Positions 8,264 through 17,573 are shown, counted from the stretch's first letter. The stretch: 64,000 nucleotides of DNA from 66-474 sp963771735 (GCA_963771735.1 CAVYUN010000002.1:434001-498000), one strand, 5' to 3'. The notes: a model not told the origin generated them from the sequence alone. A program made the numbers and translations.

Positions 8264-9056
8264 GACCGGCATGATCGGGGCGCACCGCCGGGTTCGCAAG
8301 TTCCAGCAGTACCGGCGTGTGATCCGAAGGCCGTTCCCAGGTGCGCGGCGTGCGGTCGATCGATGCCGCCGACAAGTGATCGCGCAATGCGTCGCTGGCC
8401 AGGATCAGGTCGATGCGCAGGCCGAGGTTGCGACGGAACGCGGCCTGTCGGTAGTCCCACCAACTGAAATGTCCGGCATCCTCCACGAAGGCGCGGAACG
8501 AATCCGCGAAACCCAGATCGAGAATGCCGCGCAGAGCCGCGCGTTCGGGTTCCGAGCACAGCACCTGGTCGCGCCACGCATCCGGATCGTGCACGTCGCG
8601 ATCGTCCGGCGCGATGTTGAAGTCGCCCAGCACGACCAGTTTGGCGTGACGCCGCAACTCGGCGCGCAGGTATGCGGTGACGGCGTCCAGCCACTTGAGC
8701 TTCCAGGCGTATTTTTCGCTGCCGACGCTCTGGCCGTTCACCACGTACAGGTCGACGATGCGCACGCCATCGACCGTCGCGGCCAGCACGCGTTTGTGCG
8801 GATCATCGAATCCCGGCACCCCGGCGACCACGTCTTCGAGCGGTGCGCGCGCGAGAATCGCCACGCCGTTGTAGGTTTTCTGGCCAGCGTACGCCACGTG
8901 GTAGCCGAGCGCCTCGATGGCCTCGCGCGGAAACTTGTCGTCCTCGAGTTTGGTTTCCTGCAGCGCGAGCACGTCCGGTCGTGCATCCCGGCACCACTGC
9001 TCCACCTGCGGAAGCCGCACCTTCAGTGAATTGACGTTCCAGGAAGCGATGCGCAT
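8256..9056 (-). CDS. xthA: Exodeoxyribonuclease III
   Basis: AP endonuclease and 3'-5' exonuclease of base-excision repair, cytoplasmic. The 266-residue protein has the full set of family motifs: RIASWNVNSLK at the N terminus, LALQETKLEDDKF (metal-binding Glu), YVVNGQSVGSEKY, LVVLGDFNIAPDDRDV (Asp/Asn pair), FSWWDYRQ, and the catalytic SDHTPV near the C terminus. Length is normal. It starts with ATG 9056, 57 bp from the divergent GPP34 gene, and is coupled to the UPF0149 gene behind it. Confidence 0.96.
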   Translation of the reverse strand: MRIASWNVNSLKVRLPQVEQWCRDARPDVLALQETKLEDDKFPREAIEALGYHVAYAGQKTYNGVAILARAPLEDVVAGVPGFDDPHKRVLAATVDGVRIVDLYVVNGQSVGSEKYAWKLKWLDAVTAYLRAELRRHAKLVVLGDFNIAPDDRDVHDPDAWRDQVLCSEPERAALRGILDLGFADSFRAFVEDAGHFSWWDYRQAAFRRNLGLRIDLILASDALRDHLSAASIDRTPRTWERPSDHTPVLLELANPAVRPDHAGHG

Positions 9057-9119
9057 GCGTGCATTGTAATCAGTCGCGCGAAGCCCCAGTGTTGTAGTCG
9101 ATCATCAGGAGTCATGCCC

Positions 9120-9836
9120 ATGCTCGCGACCGATCTCTTGCTGCTGGCACTCGACGACACGAGCGGCACGGTGCTGCCAGCGGCCGCGCTCGGACTCGAT
9201 TACGGCCTGGCCGGCGCGATCGTGATGGAACTGGCGCTGCGCGGCCGCCTCCGCGTCGACGGCGACAAGGTTTCCGCTGCCGGCGCCATCACCGACGACG
9301 CCCTGCTGAACGACGCGCTGCGTGCGATCGCCGCCCAACCCGGCAAGGATCTTTCTCATTGGGTATGGCACCTGTCCCGCGATCTCGGCGGCCTGCGCCA
9401 GCGCCTGCTGGATCGGCTTGTCGCGCAGGGCACGCTCGAGCAGCGCGACACGCGGGTGCTGCTGCTGTTCCACCGGAAGGTGTACCCGGAACGCGATGGC
9501 CGGGTCGAGCACGACATCCGCATGCGCGTCGACGATGCCCTGTTGCACGGCACATCGCCCGATGCCGGCACCGCGTGCCTGATCCACCTCGCGGCCGCCT
9601 GCCGCGTGCTCGACGCGATCTATCCGAAAGCACGACACAAGGCCATCAAAGCGCGCATCGCCGGGCTGGACGATGCGGGCGTGGCGGGCGCCAATGCAGT
9701 GGCGAGCATGGTGGCGCGCGAGGAGACGGCCGCGGTGACCGCCGCGACCATGGCCGCGATCACGGCATCGACGGTGGCGGCGACCAGCGCCGCGACCACG
9801 GCGGCCTGTTCCGCAAGCAGCGTGGTTTGTACCTGA
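9120..9836 (+). CDS. GPP34 (GOLPH3-like) family protein
   Basis: Bacterial member of the GPP34 family, whose eukaryotic members (GOLPH3, Vps74) bind phosphatidylinositol 4-phosphate on Golgi membranes. Function in bacteria is unknown. The first 190 residues follow the family pattern: LLLLALDDTSG, YGLAGAIVMELALRGRL, hydrophobic helices with WVWHLSRDLGGLRQRLLDRLV, and a hairpin LLLFHRKVYPERDG. The last 45 residues are an unusual Ala/Thr run ending in VVCT. AGGAG (9107-9111) lies 8 bases before ATG 9120 but only 2 before ATG 9114, so 9120 is preferred. Confidence 0.82.
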   Translation: MLATDLLLLALDDTSGTVLPAAALGLDYGLAGAIVMELALRGRLRVDGDKVSAAGAITDDALLNDALRAIAAQPGKDLSHWVWHLSRDLGGLRQRLLDRLVAQGTLEQRDTRVLLLFHRKVYPERDGRVEHDIRMRVDDALLHGTSPDAGTACLIHLAAACRVLDAIYPKARHKAIKARIAGLDDAGVAGANAVASMVAREETAAVTAATMAAITASTVAATSAATTAACSASSVVCT

Positions 9837-9860
9837 GCGTTATGTCGCCGCCCGCCGGTT

Positions 9861-11243
9861 TCAGGCGCGCGGGTAGCGTCGCCGCAGGAACGCGTGGAAG
9901 GCACGTAGCGACTGCGCCTCGCCGCCGCGCGGATGGGCGGGGCGATCGCCGTCGTTCCACGCATAGACGTCGACATGCAGCCACGGCTGCGAAGCCGGCA
10001 CGAAATGCTGCAGGTACAACGCGGCGGTGATCGCGCCGGCATGCCGCGAAGCGCCGGTGTTGCAGGTATCGGCGATCGAGGACACCAGCATCGCGCGGTA
10101 CGGTTGCCACAGCGGCAGTCGCCAGACCGGATCGCATTCGCTGCGCGCGGCGTCGAGCAACGCGTCGGCCAGTTCGTCGCGATTGGCGAACAGCGCCGGC
10201 AGGTCCGGCCCCAGCGCGACCCGCGCGGCACCCGTGAGGGTCGCGAAATCGATCAGCAGATCGGGCTTGCTTTCCACCGCCAGCGCCAGCGCATCGCACA
10301 GGATCAGCCGGCCCTCCGCATCGGTGTTGTCCACTTCCACCGTGATGCCGGCGCGGGTGCGGATCACGTCGCCGGGACGCAGCGCATCGCCACCCACCGC
10401 GTTGTCCACGGTCGGAATCACCAGCAGCAATTGCACCGGCAACTTCGATGCCATCACCAATTGCGCGAGCGACAGCGCATGCGCGGCGCCACCCATGTCC
10501 TTCTTCATCCAGCGCATGCCGTCGTGGCTTTTCAGGTCCAGTCCGCCGGTATCGAAGCACACGCCCTTGCCGACCAGCGCCAGCAATGGATGTTTCGGAT
10601 TGCCCCAACGCAGTTCGATCACGCGCGGCACGCGCGGACTGGCGCGGCCCACCGCATGCACGGTAGGGAAACCGGCCTTGAGCAGGCCGTCGCCGCTCCA
10701 TTCGCGGCACTTGGCGCCATGGCGTTCGGCGACCTCGCGGACCGCGGCGCAGACCTCCGCGGGACCCAGGTCCTGCGCCGGCGTGTTGACCAGATCGCGC
10801 ACGCGCGTGACGGCCTCCACGACGGGGGCGATCTCGTCCAGCACATTGCGCGGCAGCAATAGCCGCGCCGGTTCCGCGCGCGGCTTGCGATAGCGCGCGA
10901 ACCGGTAGCTTTCCAGCGCCCAGCCAAGCGCGGCATCGTGCTGGCCGAGCGCATCGCCATCCAGACGGTAATCGTCGGCGGGCAACCGGTACGGCAACAT
11001 GCCGAGCGCGAACGGCGGCGATGCCGGATCGATGCCGCAGACCACCCGCGCGGTCTCGCCGCGGGCATCCGGCAACAGGCAAAACGCGCCAGGCTGCCCG
11101 ACGAAGCCACTGGATTCAGCCCAGCGTCGCTGGCGTGCGCCGAGTGTTGCGGCGAATTTCTTCCACGCGGCCCGGGTGACCGGCGTCAGCGGCACGGCGC
11201 GGCGCGCGCGCCGGTCCGCGCTCAGGCCGAGCACGCGTCGCAT
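9861..11243 (-). CDS. Leucyl aminopeptidase family (M17) protein
   Basis: Di-metal cytosolic aminopeptidase that removes N-terminal residues from peptides. The 460-residue protein has a poorly conserved N-terminal domain and a typical C-terminal catalytic domain: GKGVCFDTGGLDLK (metal-binding Lys and Asp), KDMGGAAHAL, and the family signature NTDAEGRLILCDAL. Length is slightly below the 490-500 of PepA, as in the short PepA-like clade. The start ATG 11243 has no obvious ribosome site, and the frame stays open upstream, so the N terminus is uncertain. Its stop lies 25 bp from the convergent GPP34 gene. Confidence 0.9.
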   Translation of the reverse strand: MRRVLGLSADRRARRAVPLTPVTRAAWKKFAATLGARQRRWAESSGFVGQPGAFCLLPDARGETARVVCGIDPASPPFALGMLPYRLPADDYRLDGDALGQHDAALGWALESYRFARYRKPRAEPARLLLPRNVLDEIAPVVEAVTRVRDLVNTPAQDLGPAEVCAAVREVAERHGAKCREWSGDGLLKAGFPTVHAVGRASPRVPRVIELRWGNPKHPLLALVGKGVCFDTGGLDLKSHDGMRWMKKDMGGAAHALSLAQLVMASKLPVQLLLVIPTVDNAVGGDALRPGDVIRTRAGITVEVDNTDAEGRLILCDALALAVESKPDLLIDFATLTGAARVALGPDLPALFANRDELADALLDAARSECDPVWRLPLWQPYRAMLVSSIADTCNTGASRHAGAITAALYLQHFVPASQPWLHVDVYAWNDGDRPAHPRGGEAQSLRAFHAFLRRRYPRA

Positions 11244-11309
11244 CCCATGACAGCGTGGATTCGCAACCCCGTACCGGCAAAGCCGTTCGCGTTTCTCATC
11301 ACCCGGTCC

Positions 11310-12611
11310 TCAACACGAGGCCGCGCAGGCGGTTGTATGCCCGGTCGACACCTTCAACACCTCCCCTACCTTCAACATGTCGCCGTGCAGATGGTTCCAC
11401 TTGCGCAGATCCTCGACGCTGACCGAGTGGTTCTGCGCGATCTTGGAAAGCGTATCGCCGCTGACGACGGTGTACTCGGAAGATTGCGATGCGGCTGGCG
11501 CGGCGGCCGGCGATGGGTCCACGCCGGCCTGCTGGCTCAGCGCGATCTGCTGCGCGTCCGCCTTGGCCACCTGCTCGGCCGCGACCTGCTGCAAGCGCAT
11601 GTGGTGTTCGAGATCCGGGTACTCCTTGGCGAGCCGCGCAAACTCGTTGCCGGGCGCGTATTCAGGCGGCAGGCCCTCGGCCACCATGCGCGCGCCGATG
11701 GTGTTGATGCGGTCCAGTTCGGTCTTGGCGTTCAGCACATAGGCCTGCGCGTAAGGCAGCAAATCATTGTTGCGCAGTATCCGGGCCGCCTTGTCGCCGC
11801 CGAGGAACGCCAGGAATTTCTGGATCGTCGCGATCTTCGGACTGTCCGGCTTGTAGGCGAGGTAAATCTTCAGGGGCAGCGGATAGGTCCCGTTTTCCAG
11901 CGTGGCCAGGCTCGGCGCCACGCCCTCGATGGGAATGATCTTGATGTCCTTCTGGTTGCGTGCGTGCACCAGGGTGCTGAGCGCCAGCGCCTTGCCGTCC
12001 AGAGAAATTTCGGACTGCAGCGAATCGATGTTGATGAACAGGCGTGGCACCGCGACCGGATTGTCGCCATTGCCGAACAGCAGGCGACGATAACTGAACT
12101 GCACCCCGTCCAGTGGCGAGGCCACACCGTCGAGATCGATCGGCTCGTCCGGACCGCCAAGCTCTGACCAGTTCCTGATCTTGCCGTAGTAGATATCGTG
12201 CAGTTGCTTCAAGGTAATGTTGTTCACCGGATTGGACGTGTTGGTGATCAGCACCAGCGCGTCCCACGCCACCGGGGTGAAAGTCAGGCTTTCTTCCTGC
12301 GCACGGGCCTCGTAGGCCGGACGCGCGCTGGCGGCGAGATCGACCGTTCCGGCCAGCGCCTGGTCGATGCCGTCGATGGTGTTGAAGGGTTGCACCTCCA
12401 GGTGTCCGTCACCGGTTTCGGCAAACGCCTTGGCGACCGCACTGACCAGGCCTTCGGTGCTGACCTGATCGCCGCGCACCACCAACGTGGAGCCCGGATC
12501 CTGGGCATGGCGGACCGCGTGATGGCCGTGCCTGGCGGGAGCCGCGACAGCGGCAGCGGCAATGACGAGCGAGAACGACGTGGCGAGCAGACTCAATGAA
12601 CGTGGGGACAT
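11310..12611 (-). CDS. Phosphate-binding (PstS-like) protein fused to LysM
   Basis: Exported protein of 433 residues. A signal peptide (MSPRSLSLLATSFSLVIAAA) precedes a periplasmic binding-protein domain of the PstS-like type (LVVRGDQVSTEGLV, DLAASARPAY, ITNTSNPVNNITLKQLHDIYYG, NWSELGG), then a helical linker rich in Gln/Ala, and a C-terminal LysM domain (YTVVSGDTLSKIAQNHSV ... KWNHLHGDMLKVGEVLKV) that binds peptidoglycan. The chain therefore seems to be a solute sensor or scavenger anchored to the cell wall, not an ABC transporter subunit: no permease or ATPase genes are near. A weak promoter (TTGTCA, 19 bp, CATAAT at 12653-12683, minus strand) precedes it. Confidence 0.82.
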   Translation of the reverse strand: MSPRSLSLLATSFSLVIAAAAVAAPARHGHHAVRHAQDPGSTLVVRGDQVSTEGLVSAVAKAFAETGDGHLEVQPFNTIDGIDQALAGTVDLAASARPAYEARAQEESLTFTPVAWDALVLITNTSNPVNNITLKQLHDIYYGKIRNWSELGGPDEPIDLDGVASPLDGVQFSYRRLLFGNGDNPVAVPRLFINIDSLQSEISLDGKALALSTLVHARNQKDIKIIPIEGVAPSLATLENGTYPLPLKIYLAYKPDSPKIATIQKFLAFLGGDKAARILRNNDLLPYAQAYVLNAKTELDRINTIGARMVAEGLPPEYAPGNEFARLAKEYPDLEHHMRLQQVAAEQVAKADAQQIALSQQAGVDPSPAAAPAASQSSEYTVVSGDTLSKIAQNHSVSVEDLRKWNHLHGDMLKVGEVLKVSTGHTTACAASC

Positions 12612-12811
12612 GAACTAGGCACCGGGTGACGGGTCGGGAAGTATTCGTTTCGATTATGGCGGAATCATTTGAATCCGTGACAACGCCGTTCAGGTAGACG
12701 CGACCGCAGTATGGATGTGGTTCACGCTTCCGGGAAACAATCGGCATGCGCGAACCAGTCCAGCGTCCGGCGACCGACGCTCCGATGCTTGAACGGCGCC
12801 ATGCCATCCTG

Positions 12812-12827
12812 CGATCGCATGCGATCG
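12812..12827. repeat. 16-bp perfect palindrome
   Basis: CGATCGCATGCGATCG reads the same on both strands and lies 28 bp after the stop codon of the Deg protease gene. It contains the CGATCGCAT string seen in repeat family A tails. A role as terminator stem or regulatory site is possible; there is no T-run. Confidence 0.6.
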
Positions 12828-12854
12828 AACGCTCACCTAACGTCGCCGACCCAC

Positions 12855-14231
12855 TTATCCGCCAAGCTGGATCTGCACAAGCTGCCCCTGCCGCACCAGC
12901 GACAGCAACAGCACGCGCGGATGCAACGCGAACACGCGGCGCAGTTGCGAGAGATCGGGCGTCGCCACGTTGTTGACGCCGACCACGATGTCGCCGGTCG
13001 CCAGTCCGTTGCGCGCCGCGCGGCTGCCCGGTGCGACGCTGGTGACGGTCACGCCTTCGATTCCGCCGTCCGACGGCGCATCGGAGAAACCTGCACCGGC
13101 CAGCCTGGCATCCAGCGACGCGCCGGCGGCCTGGCCGCTGACCGCGGTCAACCTGGCGTCGATCGCGAGTTGCTTGCCGCCGCGGTCGACGCCCAGCGCG
13201 AGCGTGCTGCCCAGCGGCGCCAGTCCCTGGGCATTGCGCAGATCCTGCGCGTCCGCGATCGATTTGCCGTTGACGCTGGTGACGAGGTCACCCGGTCTCA
13301 GGCCTGCTTTCGCGGCCGGCGAGTCGGGCAGCACGTTGGTGATCAGCGCACCGTGCGCCGCCTTGATGCCAAGCGCCGCGGCCACGCGTGCGGTGAGGTC
13401 CTGCGTGTCCACGCCGAGGCTGCCGCGCTCGACCTTGCCGTGCGCGATCAGTTGCTTCATGACGTCGGCTGCGAGATCGGACGGAATCGCGAAACCCAGT
13501 CCCGCGCTCGCGCCGGAGGGCGAATAGATCATCGAATTGATGCCGACCATCTGCCCGTCGAGGTTCACCAGCGCGCCGCCCGAATTGCCGGGATTGATCG
13601 AGGCGTCGGTCTGGATGTAATTCTGCACGATGCTCTTGCCGAGACCCTGCCGCTGCAAGCCGGACACGATGCCCGACGTCGCCGACTGCCCGAGTCCGAA
13701 CGGATCGCCGACCGCCACGACGAAGTCGCCCACGCGAAGCTTCGACGAATCGGCAAGCGGCAATGCCACGAGGTTCGGCGCGTGTATCCGGATCACAGCG
13801 ATGTCGGTCTGCGGATCGGTACCGACCAGCCTGGCCTTGTAGGACTTGCCGTCGGTCAGCGTGACCTTGATGTCGTCGGCACCGGCGATCACGTGGTTGT
13901 TGGTGAGGATGTAGCCCTTCTGCGCGTCCACGATCACGCCGGAGCCCAGTGACTGCTGCACCAGCTCGCGCGAGGGCACCGCCGGCAGCCCGAAGAACTG
14001 GCGCATGATCGGGTCGTTGAAGAACGGATTCACCGCGACGCGCCGGTGGCTGGTCGAGGAGATGTTGACCACCGCCGGCGATACCTTGCTCAGCATCGGC
14101 GCCAGCGACGGCAGCGGCTGTCCGCCCACCGCTTCCGGCAGGGTGCCGGCCATGGCCGGCAACGTCAGGATCAGTGCCAGCATGGCGGCGGCGATGCGGG
14201 CGGACGGGCGAATGCGCGTTGCGGACAACAT
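12855..14231 (-). CDS. degQ: Periplasmic serine endoprotease, DegP/DegQ family
   Basis: Trypsin-like protease and chaperone that removes damaged proteins in the periplasm. The 458-residue protein has a signal peptide (ALILTLPAMAG), the catalytic triad His (TNNHVIAG), Asp (TDIAVIRI) and Ser (GNSGGAL), and two PDZ domains (GALITNVLPDSPAAKAGLRPGD; VTVTSVAPGSRAARNGLATGD). Length fits DegQ/DegS-like Do proteases with two PDZ domains. Start ATG 14231 is set by AGAGGAG 6-8 bases upstream; the frame extends 11 codons further without a site. No neighbour suggests an operon. Confidence 0.93.
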   Translation of the reverse strand: MLSATRIRPSARIAAAMLALILTLPAMAGTLPEAVGGQPLPSLAPMLSKVSPAVVNISSTSHRRVAVNPFFNDPIMRQFFGLPAVPSRELVQQSLGSGVIVDAQKGYILTNNHVIAGADDIKVTLTDGKSYKARLVGTDPQTDIAVIRIHAPNLVALPLADSSKLRVGDFVVAVGDPFGLGQSATSGIVSGLQRQGLGKSIVQNYIQTDASINPGNSGGALVNLDGQMVGINSMIYSPSGASAGLGFAIPSDLAADVMKQLIAHGKVERGSLGVDTQDLTARVAAALGIKAAHGALITNVLPDSPAAKAGLRPGDLVTSVNGKSIADAQDLRNAQGLAPLGSTLALGVDRGGKQLAIDARLTAVSGQAAGASLDARLAGAGFSDAPSDGGIEGVTVTSVAPGSRAARNGLATGDIVVGVNNVATPDLSQLRRVFALHPRVLLLSLVRQGQLVQIQLGG

Positions 14232-14656
14232 GACCACTCCTCTTTTGAATCCGAATCCGCCCATTATCGGACAGGGCGACGGGGCAATGTCACCGCCTTG
14301 GACAGCCGCGATCCGGTTTCTGCGTCACGAGATTGAAATTTTTTGCCCGGCCCCCTTTACAGCCCCGGTCGGTCAGCGTAGGGTTGGTCCCCGCTCGTGA
14401 TCACAACATCTTGTGTCCAGGGCCGCACAAGAGCCCAAGGGTTTGGCTTCAAGACAGTTTCGAGCAGGGGTGGTCAAAAGATGGTGATCTGGCGATTGAA
14501 CGGGGCGTCTGACGGGCATCGGGAACCGATGCATCGACGTCTCATCATTTGAACAAGGGTCCTGACGCGGCGCCAAAAGCGCGGCGCGGGGCGGAGTCGT
14601 CGACATCCGGGCATCGACAACAAGAACCCGGAGCGGACACGGAGGAAGCACACGAA
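14232..14656. other. 425-bp regulatory gap before nrdJ
   Basis: Intergenic DNA between the divergent degQ and RNR genes. It holds one NrdR box (14401-14416). A cobalamin riboswitch was looked for because the enzyme class uses vitamin B12, but no B12-box-like motif was recognised. The rest shows no gene. Confidence 0.5.
14401..14416 (+). promoter_or_regulatory. NrdR box
   Basis: TCACAACATCTTGTGT matches the NrdR consensus ACACWATATNTWGTGT at 14 of 16 positions and is a near palindrome. NrdR is the ATP/dATP-sensing repressor of ribonucleotide reductase operons. A second box at the usual 31-32 bp spacing was not seen. The site is 240 bp before the nrdJ start, leaving a long leader. Confidence 0.65.
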
Positions 14657-16804
14657 ATGGGTACGGCGCGGGTACAACAGATTGCACGGGTGGCAACCGA
14701 GGTCCCCCTGCAACCGGCATCACTGGACATCTGGGACAAGAAATACCGGCTGAAGACCAAGCAGGGCGAACCGGTCGACGCGACCGTGGACGACACCTGG
14801 TCGCGGGTCGCGCGCGCGCTGGCCGATGTCGAGACCACCCCGGAACTGCGCAAGCACTGGCACGAACGCTTCCTGTGGGCGCTGCGCCACGGCGCGATCC
14901 CGGCCGGCCGCATCACCTCCAACGCCGGCGCGCGCGAGCACAAGCCGGCCACCTCCACGATCAACTGCACGGTGTCGGGCACCATCACCGATTCGATGGA
15001 CGACATCCTGGAAAAAGTCCACGAGGCCGGCCTGACGCTCAAGGCCGGCTGCGGCATCGGCTACGAGTTCTCGACCCTGCGCCCGCGCAACGCCTACGTG
15101 TCCGGCGCCGGCGCGTACACCTCCGGCCCGCTGTCGTTCATGGACATCTACGACAAGATGTGTTTCACGGTGTCGTCGGCGGGCGGGCGGCGCGGCGCGC
15201 AGATGGGCACCTTCGACGTGTCGCATCCCGATGTCCGCGAGTTCATCCGCGCCAAGCGCGAGGACGGCCGGTTGCGCCAGTTCAACCTCAGCCTGCTGAT
15301 CACCGACGGCTTCATGCAGGCGGTGGAAACCGACGCCGACTGGCCGCTGGTGTTCCCGGTGCACGTCAAGGAAAAGGACGAAGTCGACCTCGCCGACGCG
15401 GACCAGGTCGTATGGCGCGAATGGCCCAGCCACGACAACTACATCGTGCGCGAGGACGGCCTGGTCGCCTGCAAGATGTATGGCCACGTGCGCGCGCGGC
15501 ACCTGTGGGACATGATCATGGTCTCGACGTACGACTACGCCGAGCCCGGCTTCATCCTGATCGACCGCGTCAACGAGATGAACAACAACTGGTGGTGCGA
15601 GAACATCCGCGCGACCAACCCGTGTGGCGAACAGCCGTTGCCGCCCTACGGTTCCTGCCTGCTGGGCTCGGTCAACCTGACCCGCTTCGTGCGCGATCCG
15701 TTCGGCCCGAAGGCGCACTTCGACATGGACGAGTACCGCGAGGTGGTCAAGGTGTTCACCCGCATGCTCGACAACGTGGTCGAGGTCAATGGCCTGCCGC
15801 TGGCCAAGCAGCGCGAAGAAATCAAGTCCAAGCGCCGTCACGGCATGGGCTTCCTGGGCCTGGGCTCCACCCTGGCGATGCTGAAGCTGGGCTACGGCTC
15901 GCCCGAGGGCGTCGCGTTCACCGAGGAAGTCTCGCGCGAAATGGCACTGGCCGGCTGGGAAGTGGCGCTGGAACTGGCAGAGGAAAAAGGCCCCGCACCG
16001 ATCCTGATGCAGGATTACACCGTCACCGGCGACATGCTGCGCAAGCGCCCCGAGATGGCCGCCGATGGCTGGAAGATCGGGATGAGCATCCCCGGCCGCG
16101 TGCTGCACGCCAAGTATTCGCGCTACATGCAGCGTGTCGCGGAAGTCGCGCCGGAGCTGGTGGACAAGCTCGCCGAAACCGGCGCGCGCTTCACCCACCA
16201 CACATCGATCGCGCCGACCGGCACCATTTCGCTGTCGCTGGCCAACAACGCCTCCAACGGCATCGAGCCCTCGTTCGCGCACAGCTATTCGCGCAACGTG
16301 ATCCGGCCCGGCAAGAAGACCAAGGAGAAGGTCGAGGTGCTGAGTTACGAGCTGCTGGCCTACCGCGCGCTGATCAACGCCGACGCCAAACCGGGGTCCG
16401 ACGAACCCGGCGAAAAGCTGCCGGACTACTTCGTCGCCGCCGACGACATCAGCCCGATGCAGCACGTCGACATGCAGGCCGCGGCGCAGAAGTGGGTGGA
16501 TTCGTCCATCTCCAAGACCGCCAACGTGCCGACCGACTATCCCTACGAGGACTTCAAGGACATCTACGTCCACGCCTACAAGAAGGGCCTCAAGGGCTGC
16601 ACCACGTTCCGCTTCAACCCGGCCGCCTTCCAGGGCGTGCTGGTGAAGGATGCCGACCTTGCCAACACCACCTACCGCTTCGAGCTGGAAGACGGCAGCG
16701 TGGTCGAGGTCAAGGGCAACGAGGAAGTCGAATACGACGGCGAAACCCACACCGCCGCCAACCTGTTCGACGCGCTGAAAGAGGGTTACTACGGGAAATT
16801 CTGA
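14657..16804 (+). CDS. nrdJ: Class II (B12-dependent) ribonucleotide reductase, catalytic part
   Basis: Reduces ribonucleotides to deoxyribonucleotides using adenosylcobalamin. The 715-residue chain carries the class II motifs: substrate-loop residues (TINCTVSGTITDSMDDIL), GCGIGYEFS, GGRRGAQMG, the radical-site NPCGEQPLPPYGSC and APTGTISLSL. It lacks the C-terminal zinc/cysteine module, which is encoded separately at 17613-18443, as in the split NrdJa/NrdJb of Pseudomonas aeruginosa. Start ATG 14657 follows GGAGGAA at 14641; the frame runs 36 codons further upstream without a better site. An NrdR box lies upstream. Confidence 0.93.
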   Translation: MGTARVQQIARVATEVPLQPASLDIWDKKYRLKTKQGEPVDATVDDTWSRVARALADVETTPELRKHWHERFLWALRHGAIPAGRITSNAGAREHKPATSTINCTVSGTITDSMDDILEKVHEAGLTLKAGCGIGYEFSTLRPRNAYVSGAGAYTSGPLSFMDIYDKMCFTVSSAGGRRGAQMGTFDVSHPDVREFIRAKREDGRLRQFNLSLLITDGFMQAVETDADWPLVFPVHVKEKDEVDLADADQVVWREWPSHDNYIVREDGLVACKMYGHVRARHLWDMIMVSTYDYAEPGFILIDRVNEMNNNWWCENIRATNPCGEQPLPPYGSCLLGSVNLTRFVRDPFGPKAHFDMDEYREVVKVFTRMLDNVVEVNGLPLAKQREEIKSKRRHGMGFLGLGSTLAMLKLGYGSPEGVAFTEEVSREMALAGWEVALELAEEKGPAPILMQDYTVTGDMLRKRPEMAADGWKIGMSIPGRVLHAKYSRYMQRVAEVAPELVDKLAETGARFTHHTSIAPTGTISLSLANNASNGIEPSFAHSYSRNVIRPGKKTKEKVEVLSYELLAYRALINADAKPGSDEPGEKLPDYFVAADDISPMQHVDMQAAAQKWVDSSISKTANVPTDYPYEDFKDIYVHAYKKGLKGCTTFRFNPAAFQGVLVKDADLANTTYRFELEDGSVVEVKGNEEVEYDGETHTAANLFDALKEGYYGKF

Positions 16805-17104
16805 CCAGTATGGACGGAGCCGTCCACGGAGCGGCCGTTTCTGAAAAGTCAGGCTACGGATGGCCGAGGTGATGTCTCGTGAAACGAGGCTGCAAGGTTC
16901 GCCAGAAAGTATCGGGGAGAGGCGATCAGGGACGATCGCATGAACACGACCACGGACGATCGCATGAACGTGGCCACGGAAGACCGCGCAAAAAATGCGC
17001 CGACCACGCTGTCGTTGTGTGAGAATGGGTCACGGCGACGCGCGTCGCCGTTTGCAGATGCAATCAGTGGTCCACTGTCAACGATCCATCCGGAGGAGCA
17101 TCCG
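16805..17104. repeat. Dispersed repeat family A, copy 3, and leader of the H1-like gene
   Basis: GAAAAGTCAGGCTACGGATGGCC begins at 16843. The tail GGCGATCAGGGACGATCGCA (16921-16940) is followed by a tandem duplication: GACGATCGCATGAAC occurs at 16931-16945 and again at 16955-16969 (period 24). The rest of the 300-bp gap is leader for the gene at 17105; no clear promoter was found. Confidence 0.6.
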
Positions 17105-17524
17105 ATGAGCAACGAAACAACGTTCCCGTGGAGCATCACCGAAGAACCCGCGGCCCCGGCCGCACCGGCCCCGGCCGCCGCCAAGAAGAAACCGGCGAAG
17201 AAAAAGAAAGCGGCCAAGAAACCGGCTGCCGCCAAGAAAGCGGCGAAGAAGCCGGCCAAGAAGGCTGCGAAGAAGAAAGCCGCCAAGAAGCCGGCCAAGA
17301 AGGCCGCGAAGAAGGGCGCACGCAAGGCCGCCAAGAAGACCGCCCGCAAGGCAGTCAAGAAGGGCGCACGCAAGGCCGCCAGGAAGACCACCCGCAAGGC
17401 GGTCAAGAAGGGCGCGCGCAAGGCCGTGAAGAAGGGCGGCGCCAAGAAGAAGGCAGCCAGGAAGCCGGCCAAAAAGGCCGCGAAGAAGGCCGCCAGGAAA
17501 CCCGCACGTCGCAAGAAAAAGTAA
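17105..17524 (+). CDS. Histone H1-like Lys/Ala-rich DNA-binding protein
   Basis: A 139-residue, extremely basic protein. After a short acidic head (MSNETTFPWSITEEPAAP) it consists of repeated KKPAKKAAKK, KKGARKAAKKT and KKGARKAVKK blocks, like the C-terminal tail of eukaryotic histone H1 and the AlgP/Hc1-type bacterial proteins. It probably binds DNA without sequence specificity. GGAGGAG at 17092-17098 sets the start at ATG 17105. The gene sits between the two halves of the class II RNR. The repeat number in such genes is prone to change by recombination. Confidence 0.85.
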   Translation: MSNETTFPWSITEEPAAPAAPAPAAAKKKPAKKKKAAKKPAAAKKAAKKPAKKAAKKKAAKKPAKKAAKKGARKAAKKTARKAVKKGARKAARKTTRKAVKKGARKAVKKGGAKKKAARKPAKKAAKKAARKPARRKKK

Positions 17525-17539
17525 TCACGCTGCAAGCAA

Positions 17540-17573
17540 GACGCCGGCCCCAGCCGGGCCGGCGTCGTCTTTT
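17540..17573 (+). terminator. Terminator-like hairpin after the H1-like gene
   Basis: Perfect 11-bp stem GACGCCGGCCC (17540-17550) and GGGCCGGCGTC (17556-17566) with a 5-base loop, followed by GTCTTTT. It stands between the H1-like gene and nrdJb and should limit read-through between them. Confidence 0.75.

Noticed and set aside
14281..14656. Possible cobalamin riboswitch before nrdJ
   Set aside because: No B12-box-like sequence and no convincing fold by eye; only the NrdR box is supported.
14720..16750. 676-codon open frame antisense to nrdJ
   Set aside because: Typical GC-rich shadow; the plus-strand frame carries all RNR motifs.
17105..17524. AAG/GCC-rich stretch as a CRISPR-like or satellite repeat
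   Set aside because: It encodes a complete H1-like protein with ribosome site and terminator; unit lengths vary.
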